A stretch of 64,000 nucleotides of DNA from Phymatolithon calcareum (GCA_977006965.1 OZ345371.1:2046001-2110000); one strand, 5' to 3'. Positions 20,281 to 30,895 are shown, counted from the stretch's first letter. Made by a program: numbers and translations. Notes: generated by a model from the letters alone, not told the origin.

Positions 20281-20744
20281 CCTCCCAGTGTGTAGACCGT
20301 CGAAACTTACCGCCTGTCATATGTGGTGGGGAAAGTTTGCATCCTAAATCGTCCTCCCTTCTATGTGGTGTTATTGTGGGTTCGCTGCTGGTGTCCCCGC
20401 TATTAGGCTTCGTGTTCTGAGGGACATCTATTTCACTTCTCGTACACTGATTTCAAAGCAGACCTTCTCGTTTTCCATGCACTCGATGGTGGTCTTGCTG
20501 AATAGCAAAAGCTCGAGAAGTAATAAGTGTAGAACTCAAGCTGCCATTTAACCTCCAAATGGTTAGTTAGCCTCATTTACAATAAAATACATTCTTCGAT
20601 AATTTTATATGGTACCCTTTGTCCAAAGTTGAGAAAGTTCAAACTTTACTAACACGCGCACACCTCACTAATTTGCTTATTTCGCGTCTTCCCTACCGCA
20701 ATCACCTTGTAGTGGAGAAAAACGGTTTTCTTCATTCATTTTTC

Positions 20745-22174
20745 CATGGCCACCCGTGAGAGTCTTTGCATTTCACTCTCATCGACGCATTGTCGTAGAA
20801 CATATTCGTACACACACAGGTGCGACCTAATCTGCATTCCCCCGGGGGGCAATTCTCACAATGGTCCTTATTCAGTACGGTAATTGGTCCAGGGAGAAGG
20901 CAGTGTTCACTATGGGCATTGCAAGAGACGAGAAATCATCTGTCATCTCGCAACAGGCTCTCTTCTGACTATGTGCAGGAATTGCTCCCTTGCCTTTTTC
21001 TCATTTGCAGTTTCGACATGTGCTGTCGAAGGCGCCAATTGAACCCGGCCATGTGCTCCCATGAGATGCCATGCAGCTGACACGCATCGATGAAGAACCT
21101 AAGAAGCTTGAAGTGCAAACACATTTTTTCCCAATTCTGCATTAGCCAGCGGTGCAGTTTCCGCACGTTTGCTTCAGAATGAACGACACAGTGTTGTTTT
21201 TTTTGAATTTGGAATTTATTAAACGCCCTCAGTAACACTCATGTGACTGCAAGGGAGATACGTTTCAGCAGCTACGTTGTAGCTTCGATCATATATTCAA
21301 ATACTTGTAACCCGGGTTAACGTCGTAGCCCTAGCTGCAAAAACACTCTCCCGTAAAAGGGCAGAGGGAAAAGCTTGGCGTCCACTGATCAGATTTCCTC
21401 AATTGGCGCCTTGTCTATTCCATGTCGTCGTAAAAGACGATAGTGAAGAAGAGTAGCTTGTCTAGAGCTTTTTCAGTTATATCAATCTCCTCTTTGGTCA
21501 GTTGATATCTTCCGAGGTATTCTTCCCGGTTGCTCATGAGGATTGGAACAGTATCACCGAACTTGTCTGTGAGAAGTGATGTGCTCATTGGGGGAAACCG
21601 ACCGAATGCCCACTTTACCGCTAATTGGCGGTGCCGTGTTTTCGGGAGTCTGATAATCGCCCGGGTGGACCCGGGCAGATCATAGGGAATTTTTCTCTTT
21701 CTGTTGGACTCCGAGACGTCTCCTTCGTCTTTGAAGAGCAAGGTCCTCAACGATTTTGCTGAAACTCCCTGTTTGAGGAAAGTCAGTGCCGTCTCGAATA
21801 GGTCGTACTGTAGCATTGCCGATATGTCTCGACTAACCCATTGTAGTTCACCCACATCTCTTTCCTCGATTGGGACGGCCAGAAGGCTCCTTTTCTTTGA
21901 TCTGGATCGTTCCAGCATTTGACACAGTGTTGTCTTTGACGCAGTGGTCGCTGTGTGCCTCGCAAGAGCGCAAGGCGTCTTCGGTCATTTCGCAGCATGT
22001 CGCTTATTTGCAATGCGCTGGAACTTGCAGCGCTCTGGTTGTCCAGGGCAGATGACTCAGTGCCACAAACGATGCAAATGCAAAGCGGTTTGGGTTTGTA
22101 ATGGCAGCTCCCACGGCACTTCGCGGTGTATGAGTGAAGAAGATGAGGAGAAGGAGAGTGAAAACGCCCTTCAT
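20745..22174 (-). pseudogene. DCR family pseudogene split by a LINE (DCR3)
   Basis: ATG at 22174 with 'MKGVFTLLLLIFFTHTPRSA', almost identical to DCR2. A CAA-to-TAA change stops the frame after 'VPAHCK' (about 22010). The first Cys cluster continues to 21921, where a LINE interrupts it. Homology resumes at 21197 and runs through both Cys repeats with further stops and substitutions ('CTAG*CR', 'CK*EKGK'). It ends abruptly near 20745 in repeat 2, so stalk and membrane span are missing. Upstream homology stops at about 22225. At least three independent lesions; dead. Confidence 0.85.
21198..21920 (-). mobile_element. 5'-truncated LINE insertion with 13-bp target-site duplication
   Basis: The direct repeat 'gacacagtgttgt' flanks the element at 21185-21197 and 21921-21933. 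On the minus strand the insert starts inside a coding frame ('MLERSRSKKRSLLAVPIEER') and encodes a LINE C-terminal region ('RHRQLAVKWAFGRFP', 'LTKEEIDITEKALDKLLF') to 21415. It then has a 3' UTR ending 'tttaataaattcc' and a short A tail (T run at 21197-21204). No RT motifs remain. Orientation is the same as the host gene. Confidence 0.85.
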
Positions 22175-22239
22175 GTTGCCTGTTGAAGATAGAGCTGGAG
22201 TGCAATGAGGAGATGAGACGGTCACGAGGGGGTGTTATA

Positions 22240-22460
22240 TACTGTGTATAATTATCTCCGGCGCGTATGATGGATAAGCGTGTGATGACGATGGGACACC
22301 ATTAGGAGCCATGCACGCTGATGCGGAATAGCGAATCATGCACCATCACCGCGAGGTACATTGTTGGCGGAGCATTGCGAGGAGTATGCTGCTGTTCCAT
22401 TGTGTCGGTGGCAAGTAACTCTCTAGGGTGTACTGGAGCAAGGTTCCCACGTTGTGAAAG
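22240..22460. repeat. R2 repeat, copy 2
   Basis: 'ataagcgtgtgatgacgatg', 'gagccatgcacgctgatg' and 'gtcggtggcaagtaac' align with 7915-8520 and 22636-22805. Uninterrupted, hence an empty-site witness for the R1 insertion. Confidence 0.65.
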
Positions 22461-22635
22461 TCTGCGAATATAATGCACTCGCATTCCTAGGCGCTGTGTT
22501 TTTGACTTCTTGTAACGCGAGATGATTGTCCATCTCTTCAGACGTACGCATACGGATAGTTTGCAGAAGTCCAATATCGCGGAGAAGGCTGAGTGGCATG
22601 TCTTGTTGTACTGTTGAGCTGCGTGGCTAATCAAA

Positions 22636-22805
22636 GCGTGTAATTATCTCCTATTCGTATGATAGATAAGCGTGTGATGGCGATGAGACAACATTGGGAG
22701 CCATACACGCTGATGCGGAATAGCAAATCATGCTCCAACACCGCGAGGGCCATTATTGGCGCGGCATTGCGAGGACTATGCTGCTGTCCCATTGCCTTTG
22801 CCATT
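22636..22805. repeat. R2 repeat, copy 3
   Basis: 'ataagcgtgtgatggcgatg' and 'agccatacacgctgatgc' match R2 copy 2 about 400 bp away in the same orientation. The end is cut where a LINE 3' end begins. Confidence 0.65.
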
Positions 22806-23090
22806 GTGACGGGATATTTGATGATTTTATTTTGAGAGCTCTCAAAGCCTCACCTTGGAGTTACGGGGCAGCTCTTGCGATATTCTCCAAGCTAAAGTTT
22901 TCTGACTACTCAAAACGTTCTTGATTCGTAATTCTCTCCCAACAAGATCTCCTGTGAGTCTCTTGCACTCAAAGTCAATTTCTGTTCTCATATTTGACGT
23001 CGCTACAGTACGTTGTAGGGCGACAAGTTCGATCAGCGCCGTAATCCCACAATAGGCATTCAATACAGATATTCTCCATGGTCGTGCTTG
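22806..23090 (-). pseudogene. L-a LINE 3' end fragment
   Basis: The minus frame reads 'YCGITALIELVALQRTV', 'FECKRLTGDLVGRELRIKNV' and ends near 22842. The 3' UTR then runs to 'gggatatttgatgattttat'. It matches copies at 60030-60360, 61527-61866 and 61867-62131. Confidence 0.65.
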
Positions 23091-23425
23091 TGCGTTAACG
23101 GCTGATTGCGTGGCGCCGAGATCGATGCGTGCGCAGGTGAAAGGTGCGACAAATTGCGCTCGAATACATCGTTTGTGCACAGTGCACTACATACCGCCCA
23201 TCAACGTTAATTCTGATAATTTTCAGCCGGAGGCGAATGGTGCAACGTGTGCCATCACAACATTGGGACCTGCAATGTTCACAACTTCCTGACGGCTTTT
23301 TCACATATTTTTATGATGCATTTTCGCATTTCCGGTGACGCTTCATGCAGACCGTACATGCAGCGCTTGAGAAAAACGGTATGACAACAGACTTTTCCTC
23401 CCCCTGTTTACTTTCCCCTGGTAGA
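23091..23425 (+). repeat. R3 dispersed repeat, copy 1
   Basis: 'acagtgcactacataccgcc', 'ttatgatgcattttcgcatt', 'gcttgagaaaaacggtatga' and 'tttcccctgg' occur in the same order, inverted, at 43985-44315. No coding sequence is conserved between the two copies. Confidence 0.6.
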
Positions 23426-25090
23426 ATATATTAAAATATACAATTCTATATTCAAAAAAACTTTACCTTCGCAGAGGAATCTTTTTATAATTCAAGTTTA
23501 TTTCTAAATAATTGCCGCACAGACTTTGGAAGGCATGGGCAAGGCTTCCTCTGATGCTACCTACCTTTTCGCAGAGGAATGGTATGATAGTCCGTCGGAA
23601 GCGAACGCATTCCGAAGGAATGTGTGCACTAGCAGTCTACCGCGAACAGTGCACGTTCATTGTAAATAATGAACGCAAAATATGTGCTCCTGTCCAAACG
23701 CTACACTCTTCATGATAGGTACACGCAACTGTTTATTACTCCATGGCAAACAATGAGACAAATCGGCTCGTCAGCAGGCCCGATACTGTGTAACATCTGC
23801 TGCCGACCATTTCGAACATTTTCAGTGACAGCTCAAGAACTACTTATGCGATTTCTATTCCCTCCAGTGTAAAGGAATGAGCGTCCTGAGCCCTCTCTAT
23901 CAATGTAAGATGGCTCTCAAATTTCCGCCGTGCGAATTTTAAAGGCACAGAATATGTCTTTACGGGGAGAACCATGTTTCCAATTTCATTACGTCAATGC
24001 GCCATGATTTCTGAGTTGCCGTGAAACATGACGTATTATAAGTACTACATCGCAATCAAATCCCTGCAAAATACCTGCACATGTCGCACTCGTACCTTTG
24101 CTTGCCTTTTTGACTATTGGTGCAATACGGCATATGGTTAAAGAGTCATGCACTGAAGACGACTTGCAATCCCCAATTGGGGATTCCGCGTCCCATTCGC
24201 GTGTTTGTGTAGATGTTAAGGCACGCTAGAGAAAAATAAAGAAAAAATAAGTTCCGCACACTTCCGCACTGCAAATATGGTACCATTTTGTCCCTCTTCT
24301 AAAGCCTGATGCAACTAACAGAAAATCGCGTTGGGTTCCTTGTGGCTAGTTTGCAAAATCAGAGAGTTTCAAAAATTCTTCTGAAAACATAAAAACTACT
24401 AGTATTGTAACAGTTCCTGCGAAATTAACAACCAAAATTTGATTTAATCATGGTGCACTATGCACAGAAGTGGGAATGTATGAAACATGTTGCTCTCTGC
24501 ACCAACTATATTTGAACAAGTACCTCGCATCGATTTGGCTCATATAATTCACTGGTGTTTTTGGCTAACTTCTTGACGCATGCCGAGAAGTTAACTTTTT
24601 TACCGCGGCTGTTTGCTTCCAGTTTTCAGTGGTATTGCGATACTAACCCAGTATCATAGTAAATTAGGGGTACTGTATTGTAGATCATCATCGCCAGCGC
24701 GAAGTACTTTCCGAAGCAATGCGCAAAATAGCATGCAATGCATTACTGTACGGAATTTCGTCGCCAAATCCGATTCAGTCCTGCGCAGTTTATGATAGGC
24801 ACGTCATAAGTGTGTGCAGCTGCATTTACGGTTGCGCCGTGTATCGTCGACGACTTAATCCGGTATTTTCCGGGCCTGAGCTCAAACGTACAAGCAGGAC
24901 TTGGAAAGATATTCCATAATGACGACTGCACTGGTACTGTACTACTGTAGTGGCAGGTCGTTCGTGTCTTTTTCGTTCCCCCAGAGCTATCAATATCAAA
25001 GATATCTATAAGTACTACGTCTATTTGCTTGCTCCGGGTGGAATCGAATCGTCGAGCGGTAGGCAGCGAAGAAGGAGTGCTCTCCTAATT
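23426..25090. other. no gene seen
   Basis: AT-rich sequence. The short ORFs at 23512-23715, 24613-24795 and 24719-24919 have no recognisable motifs. No element ends are obvious. Confidence 0.45.
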
Positions 25091-25094
25091 ACCT

Positions 25095-25215
25095 CGCAGA
25101 AATAACGATCTGCCGTAATCTAAGTAGAAGATAATTCGGAACAATAAAGCACTGCCTTGCAAGCCCCACTTGGGAGCGAAGGCAACTTACATACACATAC
25201 ATACTACGTCCATTT
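25095..25215. repeat. R4 dispersed repeat
   Basis: 'gcagaaataacg', 'taatctaagt.gaagataa', 'actgccttgc.agc' and an (ACAT)n end match 29062-29175 and its mirror copy at 39190-39300. In those copies the repeat abuts a TATA box. Confidence 0.55.
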
Positions 25216-25321
25216 GAGAAGAGGCTCAAATTATCAGCGGGATTCGAAGCCCAATTCTCCAGCCCACGGATCATGAGATTCAGGTCCCTGGTCCTGCAGA
25301 GGAGATTACGCATGAATCTTC

Positions 25322-25522
25322 TCTTGCCATAAGGCAGACAAGACGGGGGGCTTTATACTCCACTGAATCGTGTTACACCAACAAGAAAAGAAACTCTTCC
25401 ATAGACAGAATCCAGCCAAAACCTCTTGGCACTAAGAAAGCTACCCCAAGCGTCAGCAGATGAGTTGGTAACTTTTAAATAAAAATCTACCTTTCTTTCT
25501 TCTTTCTTTCTTGCCACAGGGC
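25322..25522 (+). mobile_element. R1 retroposon with imperfect 14-bp target duplication
   Basis: 'tcttgccataaggc' at 25322-25335 and 'tcttgccacagggc' at 25509-25522 (12 of 14 identical) flank an R1 copy that ends in an AAAATCTAC(CTTT)n tail. Read on the plus strand it shows the family's 3' order: 'gacagaatccagccaaaacc', 'ccccaagcgtcagcagatga', 'gttggtaacttttaaataaa', microsatellite. Confidence 0.75.
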
Positions 25523-25945
25523 GGTCGAATTAGCAATGCCTTTTCACCCGAGTACGAACTTGTGAAAGGTCAGAATATATGTACAGTCATCTTTACTCCT
25601 GAGCCCCATACGGAACCTGACCAGTGGACCTAAAGTTTTTCCCTCCGCGCTTTTCCTGGGGAGGGTTTTTGCACCTAGGGCTACGACCTTTACCAGGCTT
25701 GCCGGGATTTGAATAGATTAGCAAAGCTACAAGAGCGTAGTGGCTGAAACGCATCTCCCTTGCAGTCTCATGGGTGTTTCTGAGAGTGTTTGATAAATTC
25801 CTTATTTTAATCATAGATGATCTTTAATTCGAACGCACCAATGATGATGCCAAGTAGTAGTGCTTCAAAAAATAATCATCTTCTTGTTTAGTCCGAAAAA
25901 ATTATAATCCGCTCTGGTTTAGTATGAGGTGTCGCAAAGTTTCTC
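25523..25945. other. no gene seen
   Basis: No recognisable coding or repeat signature. ORF 25593-25814 (minus) lacks motifs. Confidence 0.4.
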
Positions 25946-26053
25946 ATGCATCGACAGTTTTCTTGGCACCCGAAAAAGTGCCCCAAACGTCAGCACATGT
26001 GTTGGTAACTTTTAAATAAAAATGTGCTTTTCTTCTTCTTTATGCATCGACAG
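25946..26053 (+). mobile_element. short R1 insertion at the DCR4 stop codon
   Basis: The 12-bp repeat 'atgcatcgacag' at 25946-25957 and 26042-26053 brackets an 84-bp R1 piece that ends in a CTT-rich tail. The repeat contains the last codons of the DCR4 gene. On the minus strand the original GAT-GCA-TGA end (preserved in the outer copy, and in the paralogue ending at 55067) became GAT-GCA-TAA, so the protein is unchanged while the 3' UTR was replaced. Confidence 0.8.
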
Positions 26054-27029
26054 CATGCCATGAAAATTTTTTTTCTTGATGCTGCGTAACAACTTCGTAT
26101 CGTTTAAAAGCTGTCACAAAAACACCAACCACGCCAGCAACAGAACCAAGTACTCCGAAAACAATGCCAATTATTTCCCACGTGTAATGGCTCCTTTTCT
26201 CAACAGGGTTGTTTTCATCTTCTTCATGCGGCTTCTGCAGGATCGGAGAAGGCGAAGGTGTTGATTTTACACCCGGAGAGGGCGACGTCAACACTGGCGA
26301 TGGTGGAGGTGTAGCATTGACAACAGGTGCAGGAAAAGCCAGCCCTATAGGGCAGCTCAATATATGCTTGTCCTTGTCTCCCGGTTTCGTTGGCCAAGGT
26401 CGTCCGTGAGATTCTATGCATTTCTCTTTCAGAGGAGCTCTGTTGAAGAATTTTCTTGTGCACTGGCAAGTGCGACCTAATCTGCATTCGCCCGGCGGAC
26501 ATTCCGCGCAATAGTCCTTCTTCAGCACGGAAACAGGATTAGGAAGAAGACAGCGATCGCTAAGCGCATTGCAAGCGATAAGCTCGTCTACTGCCATTTC
26601 ACAGCAGGCTCGCTTCTGACAACTGACAGGCGTTACTCTCTTCCCTTTTTCTTGTTTGCATTTTCGTCTTGTATTGTCGAAAGCGCCAATTGAACTCGGC
26701 CATACGCTCCCGTGAGATGCCCTGCAGCTCCAGCGCATCGAGGCAGACTTGAGGAAAGTTTTCGGGCAGACACATTTGTTGCCAATTCTGCACCGACCTG
26801 GGCGACAAAATCTGCAGGTGTGCTTCAGAACGAAAGGTTTGGTGTTGCCTTTAACGCAAAGGGGATGGTAACTCTCGCAATTGCGCAAGGCATACTCAGT
26901 CATTCCACAGCATGACGTTAGCCTGCAGTACTCTGGGGCTTGTTCCCGACGGTTTGGGTTTGCAATTAAAGCTCGCACGTGTGAATGAACGAGGAATGTG
27001 AGGACAAGGAGTGTGAATACACCCTTCAT
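26040..27029 (-). CDS. DCR family membrane protein, intact (DCR4, 329 aa)
   Basis: ATG at 27029 ('MKGVFTLLVLTFLVHSHVRA') starts the signal peptide. Repeat 1 begins 'CRLTSCCGMTEYALRNC' and repeat 2 'CQKRACCEMAVDELIACN'. Each keeps the C-x2-C-x2-G-x-CR-x-G-x2-C-x-C core and 'SHG..WP'. The stalk is Pro-rich ('TPPPSPVLTSPSPGV'). The membrane span is 'WEIIGIVFGVLGSVAGVVGV' and the tail is shorter than in DCR2 ('FKRYEVVTQHQEKKFSWHAV'). Its 3' part lies outside the giant palindrome and its 5' part inside. It is the ancestral partner of the truncated copy at 41333-42292. The stop was supplied by an R1 insertion. Function unknown. Confidence 0.85.
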   Translation of the reverse strand: MKGVFTLLVLTFLVHSHVRALIANPNRREQAPEYCRLTSCCGMTEYALRNCESYHPLCVKGNTKPFVLKHTCRFCRPGRCRIGNKCVCPKTFLKSASMRWSCRASHGSVWPSSIGAFDNTRRKCKQEKGKRVTPVSCQKRACCEMAVDELIACNALSDRCLLPNPVSVLKKDYCAECPPGECRLGRTCQCTRKFFNRAPLKEKCIESHGRPWPTKPGDKDKHILSCPIGLAFPAPVVNATPPPSPVLTSPSPGVKSTPSPSPILQKPHEEDENNPVEKRSHYTWEIIGIVFGVLGSVAGVVGVFVTAFKRYEVVTQHQEKKFSWHAVDA

Positions 27030-27243
27030 GCTGCCAGTAGGGGATTTGCCAGTTGGGTATTTGGATGGAGAGCACCGCGAAGGTGGGATGGCTATCGAGG
27101 ACGTCCATCGACGGAATGTAGAGCTATTGAACAACTCTCAATGACTCTCCTGGTTGTCTGCGCAGAACATAGAAATCGTTCAGCTCTAAATGTCTCGCTG
27201 TACAAGATCATTGATACAATGTGCGTATGAAACGGTAGTGGGA

Positions 27244-27347
27244 CAATGATCGAATGGCCATTCACCTTTCCGCGAGGTTGAAAATTTACAGTGCTAGCAA
27301 TGTTAATTTGCAACCTCGCGGAAAGGTGAATGGCCAATCGATCATTG
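27244..27347. promoter_or_regulatory. hairpin made of two inverted DCR upstream elements
   Basis: A 37-bp stem (27244-27280 with 27311-27347, one mismatch) surrounds a 30-nt loop. Each stem contains 'tggccattcacctttccgcg', the DCR upstream element. It begins about 215 bp upstream of the DCR4 ATG. The other DCR genes have a single, unpaired element. The mirror copy is at about 41017-41118. Confidence 0.7.
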
Positions 27348-27586
27348 TATCCACAGCTGTGGAAGCAACAAAATGGACGGAAGAATTTGTACTTTTTTTC
27401 GTCAGGCAGCGAGAACCTACGCGGCAAGGCAACAAAGAAGGTTATCAAAAATAAAGCTCATCTGCAGGCAATAAATTAATTGGCGAGCGGTCACCGAACG
27501 GCACAAGAATGCCACCTATGGCATCCTCGCCAAGATTTCTGGATAGCAGGAGGCCGTTTTACAGAGAGAGGTTCCTGCGAATGACG

Positions 27587-27929
27587 TCAATTTTTCTGTA
27601 CCGTGCAAGGCCTCCACGTCGCATCCCAATAGTTCCTACCAGCTTTGGGCTGAACACCAAGATTACAGTAGCCGTGTGAAAGAGTGCTCAAAATACTATT
27701 CTTCAAATCCTCAAAACTCCGATAGTCCCAATAGAATCTTAACCTTGCGAAACAATTTTGAACTCCATTGTCGCCGAGTTGACTTTTCTCTCTTGTTTCT
27801 GGTCGATCGGCCCAGAACAAGTGGCATAGCGTCTGGAACAAACAAGGGAATCTGATAGCACAATCCCAACAACATTTCTACCACCTTGTTTCTCCCCGGA
27901 TCTTCTTCAAGGACCAAACCGTGCCTCAT
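27587..27929 (-). other. conserved sequence upstream of DCR4, possible ORF remnant
   Basis: The minus strand here ('YWDATWRPC' near 27620, 'AIQKSW' in another frame) aligns with 56560-56690 upstream of DCR5 ('YWDTTRSPY', 'AVQKSS'). The reading frames are not consistently open in both (the continuous ORF 27587-27841 here is 84 codons with a non-ATG or weak start). It may be a conserved 5' region co-duplicated with the gene or the relic of a second gene. Confidence 0.35.
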
Positions 27930-28080
27930 ACACCTGTAAAAATAAAATCATCAAATATCGCACGCGTTCTTGGATACGAACATCTTCCTCACTACTGCAG
28001 ATCCTATCAAGCACGCAATTCACGTCAAACAAGGGGCGTTGATCGGAGTATCACGCGTATGGATCAACAAAAGTAAAAGT

Positions 28081-28167
28081 TTCAACCTCGTTCCCTCGTC
28101 CTGGACGAGGGAACAAGGTTGAATTTTTTACTCAACTGATGTGTCGTCCAGCGTTTAAAAACGCTGG
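28081..28167. repeat. two adjacent hairpins
   Basis: A 20-bp stem 'ttcaacctcgttccctcgtc' pairs with its complement up to 28122 around a 2-4 nt loop. Immediately after, 'ccagcgttta' pairs with 'aaaacgctgg' (28148-28167). Both recur in the right arm at about 40195-40290. They could be RNA hairpins or small foldback elements. Confidence 0.5.
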
Positions 28168-28655
28168 ACAAGGGGACGTGGATGTCTATCATATAGCCAC
28201 TTTCTTTTACCGAATGTCAAATCGAAAATTGTATTTGACTGCAAATTTTGCTTACGGCGATGGTATGAATTCACGAAGCCAAGAATAGAAACACGAAACT
28301 TTAAAAGGTCGACATCGAAACTTTGCAGTAGCACGAATGGTCTCTATGGCAGTATTTGAATTCGTGTAATGGCAGTAAGTCCGCAAAAGCAGAGCACATG
28401 AGCACACCTTCGAACGGTCCATCAAAAGAACCACGGTTCTAGACGACAGAGAGTACTAAAACCAGAACGCCTCGCCCAATGACTTTAAAAATTATCTCGC
28501 AATTCAGGAATTTACTAGGTAATATTTGCTGTTTTGTACTTCTGAAAATGTCAGCTTGACAACCGAGAGAGTGTCGCGCCCGCTGTTATGTCGTTGTCCC
28601 AAGGCGGTCACTTTTTCTCTCGTGACTGTACGCCGCAAAACTTGGATCGCGACAG

Positions 28656-29030
28656 TCATGCTGCTCGTGGTAGGTGATCTGTTGGGCCATTCGGGCACGT
28701 GCCTTGCGTGCGTCTATACGCTGCATCGCTGTCTTTTGCGTAGGTTGTAGTATATAAGGTAGTTAGTTCCTTCCTCTGAGTAAAGGAAGGCAGGGAGTTC
28801 TTTGGATTTCGGTTCAAATTCTCGGCTTCTAGCACGCTCAACTTCGCCTGCACTGCCCTTCGACGACGCGGAGTCGCAGTTCTTCCCCCCTTCTTGTTTG
28901 CAACCTTCGCCGTGCAAGCCAGCACGGAGACAGTCGCGTACAAGATCCCCTTTTCCCTTTCTCGTTCGTTCATCTCAAGGTCCACGGCCAAGCCAAGGTC
29001 GCCGTCGGAGGTCGACGCCGACGACTGCAT
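28656..29030 (-). CDS. hypothetical basic protein with TATA-box promoter (124 aa)
   Basis: ATG at 29030 starts 'MQSSASTSDGDLGLAVDLEM', followed by an acidic/basic helix ('NEREREKGI'), a short hydrophobic stretch, a basic patch ('ATPRRRRAVQAKL') and a Thr/Tyr-rich end. No family is recognised. A strong TATA box is 29-38 bp upstream. The mirror copy at 39333 begins ATG-TAG (CAG to TAG at codon 2) and has frameshifts, so only this copy can make the protein as read. Confidence 0.45.
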   Translation of the reverse strand: MQSSASTSDGDLGLAVDLEMNEREREKGILYATVSVLACTAKVANKKGGRTATPRRRRAVQAKLSVLEAENLNRNPKNSLPSFTQRKELTTLYTTTYAKDSDAAYRRTQGTCPNGPTDHLPRAA

Positions 29031-29058
29031 GCTAACTATGTCTGGCGTCTGGTTTTCC

Positions 29059-29068
29059 TATTTATATA
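29059..29068 (-). promoter_or_regulatory. TATA box
   Basis: The minus strand reads 'ctatataaatagg', a near-consensus TATA box about 30 bp from the ATG at 29030. Confidence 0.5.
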
Positions 29069-29310
29069 GCAGAAATAACGCTCCGCCTTAATCTAAGTCG
29101 AAGATAACTCAGAAATAAAATACTGCCTTGCGAGCTCCATCAGCGGGGAGAGAGCGGTTTACATACATACAGCCACACATACCAATCCTCGGACAGATTT
29201 AACCAAAACCCTCAAAGAAAGATGAGGAGTATAGTCTCCCAATGAGCGGCAAGAAAAACTAAAAGCGTGTTGAGTTTTCCTTTCTAAACTGTTGAATCTT
29301 CCTACTTTAC

Positions 29311-29377
29311 ACGTGCAGGCTTCCGTGGTCAGGGAGCTTCGGATTCCGAAGCTCCCTGACCACGAAAGCCTACACGT
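29311..29377. repeat. 33-bp stem hairpin
   Basis: 'acgtgcaggcttccgtggtc' continuing to 'agcttcgga' pairs with the following sequence with two mismatches and almost no loop. The mirror copy at about 38986-39052 is likewise self-complementary. It resembles a small-RNA precursor or a recent foldback. Confidence 0.55.
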
Positions 29378-30895
29378 CATAATCTTTGAAATCATAAAAT
29401 AATGAAACATAGCCACAGGTTACAATTTTCCATTGATGCCATAACATATGTCGGTCCGCAAAGCTCCGTGAAAAGGCCATGTCTGAATACAACGAAATAT
29501 TCTGCACAACGCGTACTGGAGAACCCAGGATATATTCAACGAACCATGGAAGTACAAGAAAACCAAGTCGATTCAAATGGATTTTAGACGAAGGATCTCG
29601 ACAAACTCTCCAAGCTACACACAAAAGCCTGCTATAGGACTTAAAGGACGAACTTAGCCGGCGACAAGGCAGAACGTAGGGATCTCGAGAGATGACCAGG
29701 GAAAGCAGAAGAGTGTGCTTTAAAATTTTTACTTTTTTTCAAGTTTAATTAAATGCACCACAGATTTCTGAAGATATGGGCATGCATTTGTGTAGCTCAC
29801 TAAAACGCACAGCCAGAAGGGCGGGCGGAATAACTTAGCAATGCTAAGCAGGCCTAGGGCCCAATTGTTGATATTGCAATTAATTGTAATTAGCAATGAC
29901 AATCCGTGATTGCGATTACTACGGGGATTGCGACACTGCTTGCAAGATTGCGGAGGTATCCTATGTGTGAATCCCCATATCCAGGCGCCCTTACTATTGA
30001 CGTGTTGTAAACTCCAGAGTCCTGGGGGCATGTCAGCTCCACTGCGGTCCCTAACAGTCATCGCTGCACTGTATACTGTACAGAGATGAATTTAGGGATC
30101 ACAAATCGCGATGTACAATCCAGAAACCAAATACAGTACAAAAGTTTGTGTACAGTATTGTGAGAGCACACCTACCCTACAGGGATGACGCCCACTTTTG
30201 ATTACGATCAAGAAAGGGCTTATCGATACGAAGCTAGCTGTCGTCTATCTGCTCAAACCGAAGGCGACTACTTTTGGGGAAGAATTCAACAAGAACGCGT
30301 TTACTCTGGAGATAAGCATGGCGAACGTTTGGTGAAGCGACGCGAGAAAGTGATTCCCAGCAGGAATACATGAATTGCGAATTCATACTGCGGGCGGTCG
30401 CCGAAGTTGAGCGTTTTGGGACTATCGCCCCGAACTCTCTAACTGAAAACAGCCGTTCTGTGACGCCTCAATTGTTCGACGCGCTTGTATTTCTGAAAGT
30501 GAACGTACGTTTTTGGGATGACTAGTTAGTTTTGCTATCATAGGGGCTCGCTCAGAGAGGAGTGAAGCCCGTATGAACGCTCAAGACCTGCATGAAGAGC
30601 AGTTTCTTGGGAATGATTCGTAATTAGGCGATTTCCTACCTTATTCTTTCTTTGTGTTTAATATCGATGGGTTTGTTACTAATAACCATGTGTTGCAGTA
30701 CTGAATGCGGTGAGATCAATGATTGCAATGTTTATTGCATCGGCGAGCTAAAAGCATGCTGGATTGCATATTGCAGTCTGAACTCCAATATGCTTCAACC
30801 ATATTGTTCCTAGGGCCGCTTAGCATCTCAGATAATACTATCTCATAAAAATTATACTTTTGAATTATGCGCTTCCAGCCGATTTCTCGAGAAGG
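29378..30895. other. no confident gene (palindrome arm)
   Basis: ORFs 29370-29624, 29729-30061 (minus) and 30185-30373 (plus) have no recognised motifs. The mirror copy of 30185-30373 contains two stops, so it is not conserved as coding. A stretch of 'ttgcaat/attgcaa' words lies at about 29870-29945. Confidence 0.4.

Larger units (their letters stand above)
17650..20720. repeat. segmental duplication block B (paralogue of 4905-7520)
   Basis: Same gene, flanks and order as block A. Block B carries two later insertions, about 19085-19587 and the R1 copy at 20099-20264 with its target duplication. Block B ends about 25 bp before the next DCR copy begins. Confidence 0.75.

Noticed and set aside
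25490-25512. CTTT microsatellite as an independent repeat
   Set aside because: It is the 3' tail of an R1 retroposon copy.
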